A stretch of 64,000 nt of DNA, taken from Polydactylus sextarius. Its lineage: Eukaryota > Chordata > Actinopteri > Polynemidae. The notes under the pieces were generated by a model that ran no database searches, was not told the DNA's origin, and worked only from the letters and a program-made list of their open reading frames with translations. This document shows positions 1 to 12,400 of the stretch, in pieces (position 1 is the first letter of the stretch; every line of letters starts with the position of its first letter). The stretch lies in assembly GCA_016801845.1 (NCBI GenBank), contig CM028909.1:9718813-9782812 (forward strand), read 5' to 3'. Both the position numbers and the translations under genes were made by a program.

Positions 1-412
1 TTGATTGAGCGTTATACTGTGTGTGTGTTTTTAAGATACGCCAGGGAAAATGAGTCATTTTATTGAGTTGTTATTGAGCTCATAAAGTAGCTAAACTGTT
101 GCGACTCCACCTGTTCCCTCAGTCATTCACAGAATAGTAGTAGGGCGCCAAGGAGCACGGTTATTTATGTCCTCCGACAAAAAATAAAATAAATAATTTT
201 ACCCATAATAGTTTGCATCAAAGTTGTTGTTGTAGAGATTTATCTTGAATACAAATGTAAACATGGTTTATGCCACTATACAATCCACTCAATTGAATAT
301 ATATTATACTTTTTGGCGCTAGAGGGCAGTGTAAGATAGACCTTCTTTAAATGGTAAACGTGTTATTGTGTTGATGACGTATAAAAGCCGTAAGTGTGAC
401 GTGTGCCCCTCA
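1..412. other. Left flank without recognisable gene
   Basis: This is AT-rich sequence with no credible ORF, splice pattern or repeat that I recognise. It is the 5' flank of the tRNA gene; internal A and B boxes drive pol III, so no upstream promoter needs to be visible. Confidence 0.5.
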
Positions 413-485
413 GCCCGGCTAGCTCAGTCGGTAGAGCATGAGACTCTTAATCTCAGGGTCGTGGGTTCGAGCCCCACGTTGGGCG
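413..485 (+). tRNA. tRNA-Lys (anticodon CTT)
   Basis: This 73-nt cloverleaf decodes AAG lysine codons. The acceptor stem is GCCCGGC (413-419) pairing with GTTGGGC (478-484), with two G-U pairs, and the discriminator base is G485. The D arm is GCTC/GAGC, the anticodon stem TGAGA/TCTCA, and the anticodon CTT lies at 446-448. The T arm is GTGGG-TTCGAGC-CCCAC. An A box (TAGCTCAGTCGG) and a B box (GGTTCGAGCCC) are present. There is no intron and no encoded CCA, as expected for a eukaryote. The sequence agrees with the vertebrate tRNA-Lys-CTT consensus as I know it. It stands alone in this window, and a long T run follows. Confidence 0.97.
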
Positions 486-491
486 CGTAGC

Positions 492-506
492 TTTTTTTTT
501 TTTTTT
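492..506 (+). terminator. RNA polymerase III terminator (T15)
   Basis: A run of 15 T residues on the sense strand starts seven bases after the tRNA 3' end. Four or more T residues stop pol III, so this is a strong terminator for the tRNA-Lys gene. Confidence 0.9.
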
Positions 507-1530
507 GACTCGCCTGCCTGTTCCAATGACTAAGCGTGTTCAAGGGTTCACTCAAGTAATTGTGCACAATTCACAGGATAACAGCGACTTATCTCACTCG
601 CTCATGATGTTAATCATCATGGTCCTACTTCATGTTAATATCATAGCTTTGAAAATCCTTGAGAACCTAAGATTTCAGATTCAGATTCACAGATTCACAA
701 CCATGAGGAATGAGGGATGCAGGGGTTTTCCAACACTGACACCACCCCACCATTTGTGTCTGTCAGTGAAAAAAACATAGATGCCTTTCAATATAATGCA
801 GAGTCTTACAAAATCAGTCTAAATCTAACTGTGACAAATCCATGGTTGTGTGTTAAACTGGAGTTCATTACATTAAACATTCTTATTAATATTTGGACAT
901 ATTGTTTACATCCATAGAGGATAGAAAATAAACCAATTTCATTGTAATATAGTCTAGTTTAACACTGTGAATTACATCTTAACTAAAGACCAAAATGTTC
1001 AATAAAATGGTTGACACAGGAATATTATAAACACCACAGAGATTGTATTTATGGGAGGGTTATTATGTAGGCTTTCATTGCATTGTGTGTGTTTCTGCTT
1101 CTCTCATCACTGAGCACACTGCAGCCTGATAGTTGTGCTGCTGAAAATGAACAGGACAGAGAAAAAATGGTGTTTTGTCTTGCTGTGTTTAATTATTGAT
1201 GATCAATGAGAACAGGCGTCAAAGAGGAAACCTTACCCACACTTGCAAAATCACTCTAAATTTAGTATCTCTGCTCGTGGAGGAGGAGAAGGAAAGGATG
1301 TGCATGTATTATTTTATTTTATTTTAATTTGGTATACTAAACACAAGCTTGTTTGTGCATTTGGTTAATTGTCACTATGACATTATATGAAGGTTATAAC
1401 AGTAACACCAACTATGTGACTGGTTACTGTAAAATTCAAGGTCTTTTCCTGTTATCATAAACACACTATGTAAATACTGTGACTGTATTGTCTGGTTCTA
1501 TGTATAATCCTTTTTTTCTGTCTTTTGCAG
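507..1530. other. Intergenic or 5' intronic sequence, nothing recognised
   Basis: This AT-rich stretch has only short random ORFs. If 1531 is a true splice acceptor, it is the 3' part of a zmynd8 5' intron; if zmynd8 transcription starts at or after 1531, it is intergenic. I see no repeat family or conserved domain here. Confidence 0.4.
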
Positions 1531-2099
1531 GCTGAATTTCTAAAATAGTTGAAGAGCCGGAGCCTGTCTTTTCTGTGGAAACAGCCAAGAGGGAGGGAGG
1601 AGTTTAAACAAAGGCCCACTCCACATAAAAAAATGGAGGCTTGTGCAGAGAAGCCATGGTGTCCTACTCTTCACTGCAGTGCTGCCATCTCTCCCTCTAA
1701 AACCTTCAAATAAGACAACTACCACCCGATTCTACACGTGGAAGCTTCAAATCATTGTTATCTGGGGTCTGTATGTCAAAACTACTCGTATTCATGACAT
1801 TATTTTGTGGTTTTGGGCCTAGCTCCGTGCTTATTTTTCTTCCCCTGTCTCTGACACTCACAGTGCTGCCCCTGCCTGCACTGAACAAAGATAATTACTC
1901 AGGAAACATTTCAGCCAATCAGACGTGGCCTTGTATCTCGCCTCTGAGGAAACCGACCAGTCAGGATCTGGCTAACATCACTGGGGCCTGATCGCCTTGC
2001 CTGAAGAGCGGAGCCTTCCCCGGCTGAGGGCTGAGAGTGTCCTCCATGTTTTATAAGTGTTGACATAACAGTGTGTCAGGCAGCCATGCATCCACAGAG
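1531..2099 (+). other. zmynd8: zmynd8 first coding exon with long 5' leader
   Basis: The exon ends at a good donor (GAG|GTAAGC) at 2099/2100. The ATG at 2086-2088 opens M-H-P-Q-S, the start of the long human ZMYND8 isoform, and joins in phase to the exon at 7404. The left edge is less sure. A polypyrimidine-TTTTGCAG acceptor ends at 1530, but the leader then holds several upstream ATGs, including one with a 78-codon ORF at 1755-1991. Transcription may therefore start inside the exon, for example in the GC-richer part around 1960-2080. The Kozak context has G at -3. Confidence 0.6.
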
Positions 2100-5000
2100 G
2101 TAAGCTCTGTCTTTTTTATCTCAACTCTCTGATAACAACATGGCTTCCTTCTTGTTATTGTGGTGATTGTTAGTTTCTCAGAGTGAACGTGCACACCTTA
2201 AAATCAGTTTAGTGTGCAGGAGGAGGAGGAGCTGGGGTGGATTGGAGGCCTTGCCAGGCCTCTGTGCTCCACAGTGCTGTGGAGGAGGGTGGGGGGTTGG
2301 GTAACGACTCTCACCCTTGCTCTCTCTCTGTGTCTCAGGGTCACATGGGTGCCCCAGACAACCAGGCTGCCATACAGAAGGCATAGTGGACCATGGCAAA
2401 TCCTTTTCCTTTTTTTATAATGCAAAAGAGAGTTAGATTTAAAAATGGCACCCACATCTCCTTTCTGTAGTGGCAGTCCTGTATTGTAGTCTGGCAGAGA
2501 AAGAATGGGGGATGGGCAATGGTGGAGTGAGGGGGTATTATGTACCCTTTGTAAGTGGATTGGCTCTCTGCTGTTTTCTTGTGTGTCATGCCAGGCCAGG
2601 GAATAGATTTGGGGGGCAACAGATGTGCTTGTTAAGGGGACAAGGAGTACTGGACATAACTGATTGCTGGTCTGGTTAAAGGTGGTCTGTTGTTTATGTA
2701 ATATGTGTAAAATAAATGCATTTTGAAACTTTGTCTCAGTGTAAACGCAATAAATTGCACTGAGGCTGGACTTTCTACTTTGTAGCTGGTTCAAAGATGA
2801 GTCATATGAGACAAACCTTTTCCTAAATGGAATCATCTGCCTCTTCTTTCCATTCTAACCTGTAAGAAATAACATGAAAAGAGACACAGGCTACACAGGC
2901 CGTGAGTTTACAGCCTGGAGCTTCGTCAGCGCCACACCAGTGTTGTGAAACTGCTTCCTTCACTCTCTGACCCTCAGACAGAGGCCATCTCATGTCAAGA
3001 GAGGTTTTCTCAGGAGAACTTTAGGGCTGAAGCAACAGGACAGAGAGACACAATGAAACTTTTCATGTGAACATGCACATATTTCTTTTGCAAATATCTG
3101 GCAGTATTTTAAAAGTGTTTGGTTGCCTGTGTATGTATAAGTGTCACATGTTTGCTAGCTCTCCTTTCAGCTTTATATTTTTGTGCTGCAGATTTTTCCT
3201 CATTCAACACGACACATAGCGTCAATATGCAAGATACAGCTAGAAAACAGGTTTTGTATGTCTTTTTCTTTAGGTATGTTCTGTTGGGTGTACAAAAGTA
3301 AACAGAAGCAAGGTTAGCTTATCTGTGTAGCACATTTCAAACAGAGACAGTCTGAACAATTTTAAATACGTAGCAATGACGCCTTTAAAAAAAGGTTGCT
3401 AACATCTCAGGGTGTTTAATGATGAAATGATGAAGCAACAGTGTTGCTTGAAGGTTGAAAATTAACAAATCATGGTGTTTATGTTCAGATCCTCATAAGG
3501 CTCTACATAGTTTTACGTAATTTATCACCATTATATCATTCTCAACTTTGTGGGGGATACAAAACATGTTTTGTTTATTCTTGTGGCTTAGCACGTTTAT
3601 CTATAAGACTGCTAGAAGCAGTTACGTTACAATCGGTGTTATATCTCTTCACCTTTTCTGTAAAACGAAAACCGAAAGTTATCTTTGATTGCTAGAAAAG
3701 GCATGGTTTCACAGTGTTTAAATGAGAATACAGTATAAATGTTACATTAATAGTTAGAGAAATCAGCATGTAACAAATCCTCTGGGCCTCTTTCTGAGCC
3801 AACAAATGCAGCCAACAAACAGGAAGGCAGAGTTTGAATAGCACAGCCGTTGAGTTATGCATCACAACCACAAATATAATCTCCCTGAAGGCCTTTTTTC
3901 AAATCCCCTCTGGCTTATACTGTCACAAACAAGAAGGGCAAGCTAAATTGGAGGAATATAAACCATCTAATGCAGGGGGAAATGTCTGCATTGCAGCAAA
4001 AATGCATTTTAAGAGGACGAGGGGAGCCTGCACACTGTGATCCGTGTGGCATAGCGCAGTCGACCAATAACGTTCCACCCTGTTGGCCCTCCAGCCAATT
4101 GCAGCTGCAGTTGAGGTTAAAGATTGACAATCAGAGGGAGAGCAGCCGGGAGAGCAAGGGCCTTCTGGAAAATTCCACAGCCATCTTTGATTCACCCTGT
4201 ACAGCCCTATAAAAATCCAGGTCAAATCTCTCTTTTATACCAGGATATTCTAAGAATAGGAGCAGTATACTTGTATTTTTAACCAGAGTCATAACAGAAT
4301 AGGCTTCTTAATGTATTTAAATTCAGCATTTTATGAAATGTTGGCATGAAACTTGTATCTTTTGATTGTTTTGTTGCGAAAAACAAAAGCTGTCTCATGT
4401 CTCTGCATGTGTTTGTCGGTGTTGCGAATGTATCTTAAAATTGTACAAAATCTAATAATCCTTCCAGGGGGTTGTGTAGCAGGCTAAGCAGGATGTTTTG
4501 TGGTGGAAAGAGCACAATATAATGACTGTATTGAATGCCTTTCCTAGATTACAATGACAGAAAGTGGTCGTTTGTTTAGATACATAGTGCTCGATGTGTA
4601 TAAACTGTATATTCTCTTAGCCACTGAGAATAGCTTTGAACCATAATCTGAGTGTGGTTTCCACAGTGTTGGTCTCTTTCTTCAGAATGTAATCTAGTTA
4701 TTCTATGACAGCAGCATTCAGATGGAAAGAGGACTGCCAGGATCGAAGACATTAAAAGAGAGAGAGAGAGAGAGAGACACGGTGAGAGAGGGAGAGAGAG
4801 AGCGAGAAGGAGAGAAAAGTGTTTTTCACTTTACTGGATTTTCTCGTGTCTCCCTCTCAGTGTTCCTCATCTGTCTCTCTTATCCACTGTTAGGGTTTCT
4901 GTTTTTGCCTTGACATAGTCTTGTTTCATTTTTTTGTTAATGTTGGACTGTAATCTCCACACATCTCTCTGGTCCTCCTGCATGGATGTGCCAGTGCCTG

Positions 5001-5542
5001 AGAGTGGGGGATGGGGGAGAGGGGGGAGGGGAGCAAGCTGTGGCCTCCATTTTCTGTGACGAGAAAACCCTGCTCGTCTCTCACAGGAGAGGAATCTGAA
5101 GGCACTGACTCAGTGTTGTTTCCTTTTTGTCCATCAGGTACCACTTGCAGAGGGGGAATACTGTCAGTGTTTTCTTGAACCTGGGTCTCTGGAATATATC
5201 CCAGAATCTGCTGAGGATTTATTTACACCTAACTCTCCTTGTGTGATGGATCATAGCTCCTGATCTGAAAATGCCCTTTGGATTAGCATACTCTTTTACT
5301 ACTGGTCATCCTGTCTTCCTGGTAGCTGCAGCAATGTCTTGTTATTAAGTGTGTATATCATATGAGCTTGTGGGACTTTGTTCAGCAGCTCTGGGCTGGT
5401 TGCTGATGGCGAATGTGTTCCTTTTTTTTTTTCTTTTTTCAGGGCTGTGGTGCACATAGCAGAGCGACTTGGCTAAGATTTTCTTATTTTCATGTGGGCC
5501 TCGTTTGTTCACTCAGTCCGGAACAGGAAGGCCCCGGAGGGG

Positions 5543-5589
<47 letters not shown>

Positions 5590-6406
5590 CTTGACTGTTG
5601 GCAGGCAGAAACAAGATACCTATATGCCATATTTCTTAAAGAAACCCTGCTCAACCCATGTCTGTCATTTTTCGGACAACACAAATTTGATCGGATTTAT
5701 TTGCTAAAGATTCACTTTAATAAACTATGGTTGTCAGGTTTAATGTCTGAAAGAAGTGATTCATTTAGAAAAGTGTTTGTGAGTTATAATCTTGCTTGTT
5801 TAAGAGTTAAGCTTGTTTATTTTGTAAAGTAGCAAAACGATCTCTAGCCACTGTTACATTTCTGGATTTTGAAGCAGATGTCAAGACAAACTGATGTGAT
5901 TTAATGTCTTTTATCTAATGTTTTAGAAGATATTTTGTCTGCCAACATCTTTAGGTTTGGTATGGTAACTGTCATCTGACTCAGTGAACAGACATTTGAT
6001 CAACTTTGTGAGGAATTTCTCTATAATGGCGGAGGAGGGAACATTAAGAACATTCCTTTACTTTCAAAAGAAAGGAGGAAAAAAAGCTTATCCCACAAAT
6101 GTGGTTGACCTTTGAGTTGTGGCCTGTAAACCCATCATCTTAGCTGGAAACCATAGCTGCAGTCAAAGCTATGAACTGGTCAAGTGTGTGACCTGTCAGG
6201 GGTCCTTGGGAGGGTTTTCTCCTCGGGGCTTGTGAATAAAAGCACCATCCTTGGAACAAGGCCTTCTGTTGCTCTAACAAAGGAGGAGCTAAATGCTCAA
6301 AGACCTTCATTTATCGCAGGAGCCCTTTTATTCTGCTTTTTCCCGCAGAGGAAATGAGATGAGAGCAGGTCCAGAGATCTGGGAAATTAGGCTTTTCCAG
6401 TGCTAG

Positions 6407-6446
<40 letters not shown>

Positions 6447-9400
6447 AGAGGGGCGTATTCTTAGCTTAGGAGTTATTCACAGTCAAGGGATTAATTAATG
6501 TGTGATTAATGTGAATATTGACCTGTTTATATTGGGTTTTAAATGCAATAGCAAGTCTTATTTAATGTTACTCTACATTTATTTTAAGATACTAGAGAAA
6601 TTATATGTGTTTAGATTGTTTACTGTCTATAAATAACAGTGACTGTAACAAGAGAGAGTTTCTGAAATATACCTGTGATGACGATTTAAGCCAAAAATAT
6701 TTCTACAGACTCTGTTTTGAAGCTTATTAGATGGGTCTTTCGCTATTTGTCTCTCCAGAATGGGTCCAAATCCTTCGGGTGCATAACCCTGTTGTTACTG
6801 AAGGGGCTCGAGAAGTGGCAGGAACGTATACTGTTAATTGCCATGAGACATTGTCCCTCCTGTAGTATGGACCAATTACCTTCGGCTGTCTCGTTACACT
6901 GGGACTATACTCCTTTTGTCATAAACAAAGCACAGATCAAAGATCAGGACCGAGAGACAGCTGCAGACGACGGTGTAGGCTAACGTTGGCTAAATGTCCT
7001 TGTGTGTTTTTGTGAATATCTGAATCAGAATACCTTTATTGATCCCCTTGGGGGGGAAATAGGGTATATCAACTTGCGCCTAGCAGAGAGGGGGTGTTGC
7101 CATGGCGATGGTTACCATCCTCTCTCTTTGAACATAAAGAACATATACAGACTTGTTTGTGACTAATAGTATGAGAGGGATGTGAACTTCATACCACAAT
7201 GTCAGAGATATAGTGAAATCAAACGAAAACAGAGCCAGTGAAAACCTGCCGAGTCCCTGTCGACAGACCCACTGGGACCTTGGTGCCTTAGGTGGTGTTC
7301 CACTTGTTTACTGTTATGCTGTTGTGGCTTCTGAACACCGTTTCTGACTTTGTGTTTGCCTCTCTTTCTGTGTTTGTGTGCGCTCTCGTTCGGTGCTCTG
7401 TAGTCTGGCTGAGGAGGAGATAAAGACGGAGTCTGATGTGGTAGAGGGGATGGATGCATCACTACGATCCAAAGGTAAGTCTCTAAGGCCGAGCACCTCA
7501 CATTAAGAGTCAGACATCTGAGACGACTTAATTTCACAGAACGTAGTAGCTATTTACTGCAAGTTTCGAGGGCAGAGTAATGCATTTTATTGGTCTCTCA
7601 GGACTACAAAGATGATCCACTATACCTGGCTGACTGCCTGTTTTTGCCAAGTATCAACATAGTTTAGTTTTCTTAGAGAAAGACTTCAGGCTACTTGCTA
7701 TTATCACGTGTTAATCTAATATATGTGATTGCTTTCAGTACTAAATATTAACATTGCCACGATGATGCATAATAAATACTCAGCTGTCGGTCTGATTATG
7801 AAATTGCTCAGCTGGAAACTGAGTAGCTTCAATTTGCACTTCCTCCCTTGGTTTTCGTTATGCTCTAATAATGTGGGATGAACGCAATAATTTATCATGG
7901 TTTCTGATTTCTTTTTTTGTCATCCTCTTCATTTATACTGAGAGAAGCTAAATTACAGTCATTGCCATCTAGTCTCCTCATCTTCTTAACGATGTATAAT
8001 ATGTTGGATTTAAGTGCAGTGAACAATAAGTGCCTGTTTGCCATCGTGTTATGACCTGATTGTCTTTCTGCGGCCAGTCCCTGATCCACCAGGGTCAGCA
8101 GAACGATCGGTGGCACCACAGAAGAGGAAGGTGTCAAGTCCCACCCATTCCTCCAATGGACACTCTCCCTCAGACACCTCCCCCAGTCCCCTTAAGAAAA
8201 AGAAAAAGCCTGGGGCTGTCAACTGTAACAGTAAAGACCAGGTAAGGACTCCAGTTTTTTTTATTTATTTTTTTTTTATTTCAAAATCTGTGTGTTCTCA
8301 AAGGCTGTGGAGCAACATGTTGTAAAGTGAAATTACCACTTCGTTAACTCAGGCCAAGCTGGAGAGAAATTCAAACCCTGCTTCATGTTTCACTTCCTCA
8401 CACAACTGGCCTACCACAACATAAAATGGCTACAAATGTCAGATTGATGATAATGCAAAGTGACATAAAGTCGTCAGACAAATGTTGAAAACCTGTGAGA
8501 CCATGAGCTCGAAACACTGACATAAGCTACCTGAAAGTTGATAATGTGGTTATTAACCAATTTGTTACGACACTGGTAAAATGATAAAAAGCACAGTGCA
8601 AGACAGCGCTTGTGAGAACATACAGATTTTGATCACGTAGTATTATTTTGTAGCATTTAAAAATGGAATGAGTGTACGTGTGTCTTGTGTGGGTTGTGTC
8701 ATAAAAAGCATGGTCAACTTGAATAGATTTATTTTATTTTGTATTTTAAATAAATCCTGAAATGGGACGTTAATCATTTATGATTGTGGATCATTTAAAT
8801 GCAGACTTTTTAGTACTAAATGCAAATATTTTTATGATCCACTCACCAGATTACTGATGTGTTCAGTTCCCTTTCATTCTTAAGTGCCACGATGACGTTA
8901 ACATACTCAACATTAATGGTAGTCTTAAAATATATACGCTTTGGATTTTGTGGAAAAGGATAAATAAGTGAATTTAATTACAATTGAATTATGGTTTAAG
9001 TTGAAGATAATTTTGACTGTCAGACATCATCATTCTGAGCTGTGAAACCTAAAACGTTCGGCTTTTATTTATTCTGTAATGAAGCATGAGTAATATACTG
9101 CTTAGCTACTTACTAGAGAACCACATCATGCTGTGTGTTAACTATCAGGTGAAAGATGAGCCACTTTTAAACTCACACCCAAAAAAAAAACCAACAAAAA
9201 AAAAAAACCTGTTTGGTTAGTTTTGCTTGAGTCCAAGTTGAAACTGTCAGAGGCACAGATGTTTGGATAATTCACATACAGTATACAAGAAAACTGAGTA
9301 CACCCCTGTGTGCAAAGTGTAAAGTATGACTTTAAAACAATAAACGCTCCATCTGTGATCACTGTAACAAAGCTGATTACACATTTGATTTTCAGTTGAG

Positions 9401-12400
9401 GTTAACTGCTAACAGCTTCCTCAATTTGGGCCTGGGTTGCATTTAATGCAAAATGACTGCACGTGGTGAGGAATCGTCTGAACAAGTATAAAATGAAACT
9501 GCATCACAAGGCTATACATTACTTGACATTTAAGAGATATAAACAAGGGGCATACTGTTTTGTTGTATACTTTGATTTAAATAAAAAAAAAAGAAAAAAC
9601 AGTTTTGTGTTGGGTGCATTGCCTCTATTGTCCTCAGTGCTGTGACCCTGCTTATCCCATATTAATGCTACCTTGTTTCTGTTGCATTTGCTCTGCACCT
9701 TTTTTGTGTTCCTGCGTGTTTTTTTGAAACCTGCCCCCCTGTTTCTCTTGCCTGCATTTCAGTCAGAGCTAAGACATGGTCCCTTTTACTATATGAAGCA
9801 GCCAGCACTCACCACAGACCCTGTTGATGTTGTACCGCAGGACGGCAGGAATGACTTCTACTGCTGGCTGTGCCACCGCGAGGGCCAGGTGCTCTGCTGT
9901 GAGCTCTGCCCCAGGGTGTACCACGCCAAGTGCCTCAAACTACCAGCCGAGCCCGAGGGCGACTGGTTCTGTCCAGAGTGTGAGGTATCTCGTGGAAGAT
10001 GTGTATGTGTGTACACAAATTATTGTGGGACTAAAGGCACGATCTTACTTGCCTAGTTCACAAAAAGGGGTGTCATATCATGTGCCATGAAGAGCTTCAG
10101 CCAGAGAACAGGAAATGTTCTACTTTAGTTTGAGGTTGATCTAAAAAAAACCCTCTTTGTCCTTCAAGACACATGATGTGACACCCCAAGCTCACACTGT
10201 AAGTTGTTGCGCATTAGATGACAAAAGTTTTCATCTGCTCGTTTTATAATTTGGAAAACTTTTTATTCACCTCGTCAATTGACACGGTTTGTGAATATCT
10301 AAAATTTGGAAAGATGTACAGATCTTAAGAGCAGATGATGTAAACTTTACTAGAGCTAAGTAGAAAGTTTATGTTCATAACTCTGTTTGGTCGTTTTGTT
10401 TGACGTCTGTGACTTAAATTATATTTCCACCAATGTAATTAATCATTTTTGTTGCCATTGCAGAAAATAACAGTTGCTGAATGCATTGAAACCCAGAGCA
10501 AGGCTATGACAATGCTGACAATAGACCAACTATCCTACTTGCTCAAATTTGCACTCCAAAAGATTAAACAGCCAGGGGTAAGACTTGTTAATTGTCCACT
10601 TAAGTTTAATAGGTGTTTTCTTTTATCTCTTATGTTTAAGAAAGTCTTTTATATTCAAACACTGAAATCCAGGAAAAAATATCAAGAGAACAAGACATTG
10701 AAATTATGGCTAATACATCTGATTCTTTTTTTTTCTTCTTCTTTTAAATCTGAGCAGACTGAGCCTTTTCAGAAGCCTGTGTCTCTGGAGCAGCACCCAG
10801 ATTATGCTGAGTACATCTTCCATCCTATGGACCTTTGTACGTTAGAGAAGGTAACATTATGCCTTTAATCTACTTACACAATGCTAAAAAAAAAATAGAA
10901 CTGATGATTCTGCTGTTTTGTGTTTGATTTTACGACTTTACCTTTTTTTTATATGTAGAATATCAAAAAGAAAATGTATGGCTGCACCGAAGCCTTCCTT
11001 GCAGATATGAAATGGATCTTACACAACTGCATCATCTATAATGGAGGTAGGCAACAAATACATAAGCAAAGATAATTTTCTACTAATAAAAAAAAAAAAA
11101 AAAAAAAAAAGAGAACATATCAAATCAGCTTGTGACTTTATTCCAGGTAATCACAAACTAACAGCAACTGCAAAAGTCATTGTCAAGATTTGTGAACATG
11201 AGGTAAAGAAGCTTTCTGACTCGATAATATCAAAGCTTCTGTAACTGTTTCTGATTGATAGATTACTCATGTCCTCTGTTAATCAATGTGTTTTTCAGAT
11301 GAATGAGATTGAAGTGTGCCCGGAGTGCTACCTGTCTGCATGCCAAAAAAGGGACAACTGGTTTTGTGAGCCATGTGTAAGTTTTTAAATGATCTTAAAT
11401 ATGATATTTAAACTGTGTCGACATATCTTGGCTCTGATTGTAGATCTGTGAAACACTGTTTTTTTTTCTTTTTCTTTTTGTAGAGTCAACCCCACCCCCT
11501 GGTGTGGGCTAAACTTAAGGGTTTTCCTTTTTGGCCGGCAAAAGCACTTAGAGAAAAAGATGGACAGGTAGATGCACGGTTCTTTGGTCAACATGACAGG
11601 TGAGGTTACCCTCTTGTATAATGGGTGTTTGACAAGAAACGGGCTTAGACTGGTCTCCAGATATTTTTAATTTGGTAAATGTTCTTGCTTTGGTTTCACA
11701 CAGGGCCTGGGTTCCCATCAACAACTGCTACCTCATGTCCAAAGAGATCCCGTTCTCTGTGAAAAAGACTAAGAGCATTTTCAACAGCGCCATGCAAGAG
11801 ATGGAGGTCTATGTGGAAAACATTCGCAAGAAATTCGGGGTCTTCAACTATGCACCTTTCCGCACTCCTTACACACCCAACAACCAGCTTCAGATGTTAC
11901 TGGATCCGTCTAATCCTAGTGCTGGGACGGTGAAGACGGAGAAACCGGATAAACTTCGCTTCAACTTTGACATAACGGCGTCTCCTAAGATGGTCCTCGG
12001 CAAGAGTTCCACACCCAGTGGTATGAGTCGGAGGGTCTCCATGACAGACATGCCTCGGTCCCCAATGAGCACCAACTCTTCAGTTCACACAGGTTCTGAT
12101 GGGGAACAGGACATGGAAAAAGCCAGCAGGAACCCTGCTTTCCACTACAGCACTGGAGAGGAGTCAATGGACTGTTCTGGTACATAAATATTTAAAAGTG
12201 GATACAAACAATATTTTCCCAACAGCAACATATTGAATAGCAATGAGAAAACGATGTGACAGAGAGGTTGTTTGTTTCTTTGCCTCTCTTTACAAGAGAG
12301 GCTAAACTTTACAAGAGAGGCAAAGAGAATAAACATTTAGAAAAAGAGACATAGCTTAGCTTTGCTACGCTTGACATAGCTCAGAGCTGAGGCACCGCAA

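Larger units (their letters stand above)
2100..7403 (+). other. zmynd8: zmynd8 intron 1 (5.3 kb)
   Basis: The intron runs from donor GTAAGC at 2100 to the TAG before 7404. It is the largest intron of the gene. It holds a GA-rich tract near 4757-4806, two (GT)n microsatellites, a fish interspersed-repeat fragment at 7010-7075, and two less AT-rich stretches with clustered transcription-factor-like sites (see findings). I found no convincing internal coding exon; ORFs near 2204-2836 and 3834-4225 have no recognisable domain. Confidence 0.7.

Noticed and set aside
2204..2836. A 210-codon minus-strand ORF in zmynd8 intron 1
   Set aside because: The translation has no known domain, has low-complexity His/Ser/Pro runs, and there is no promoter or splice evidence. 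It probably arises by chance.
5490..5684. ORFs of Val-Cys or Thr-His repeats
   Set aside because: They are only translations of the (GT)n/(AC)n microsatellite.
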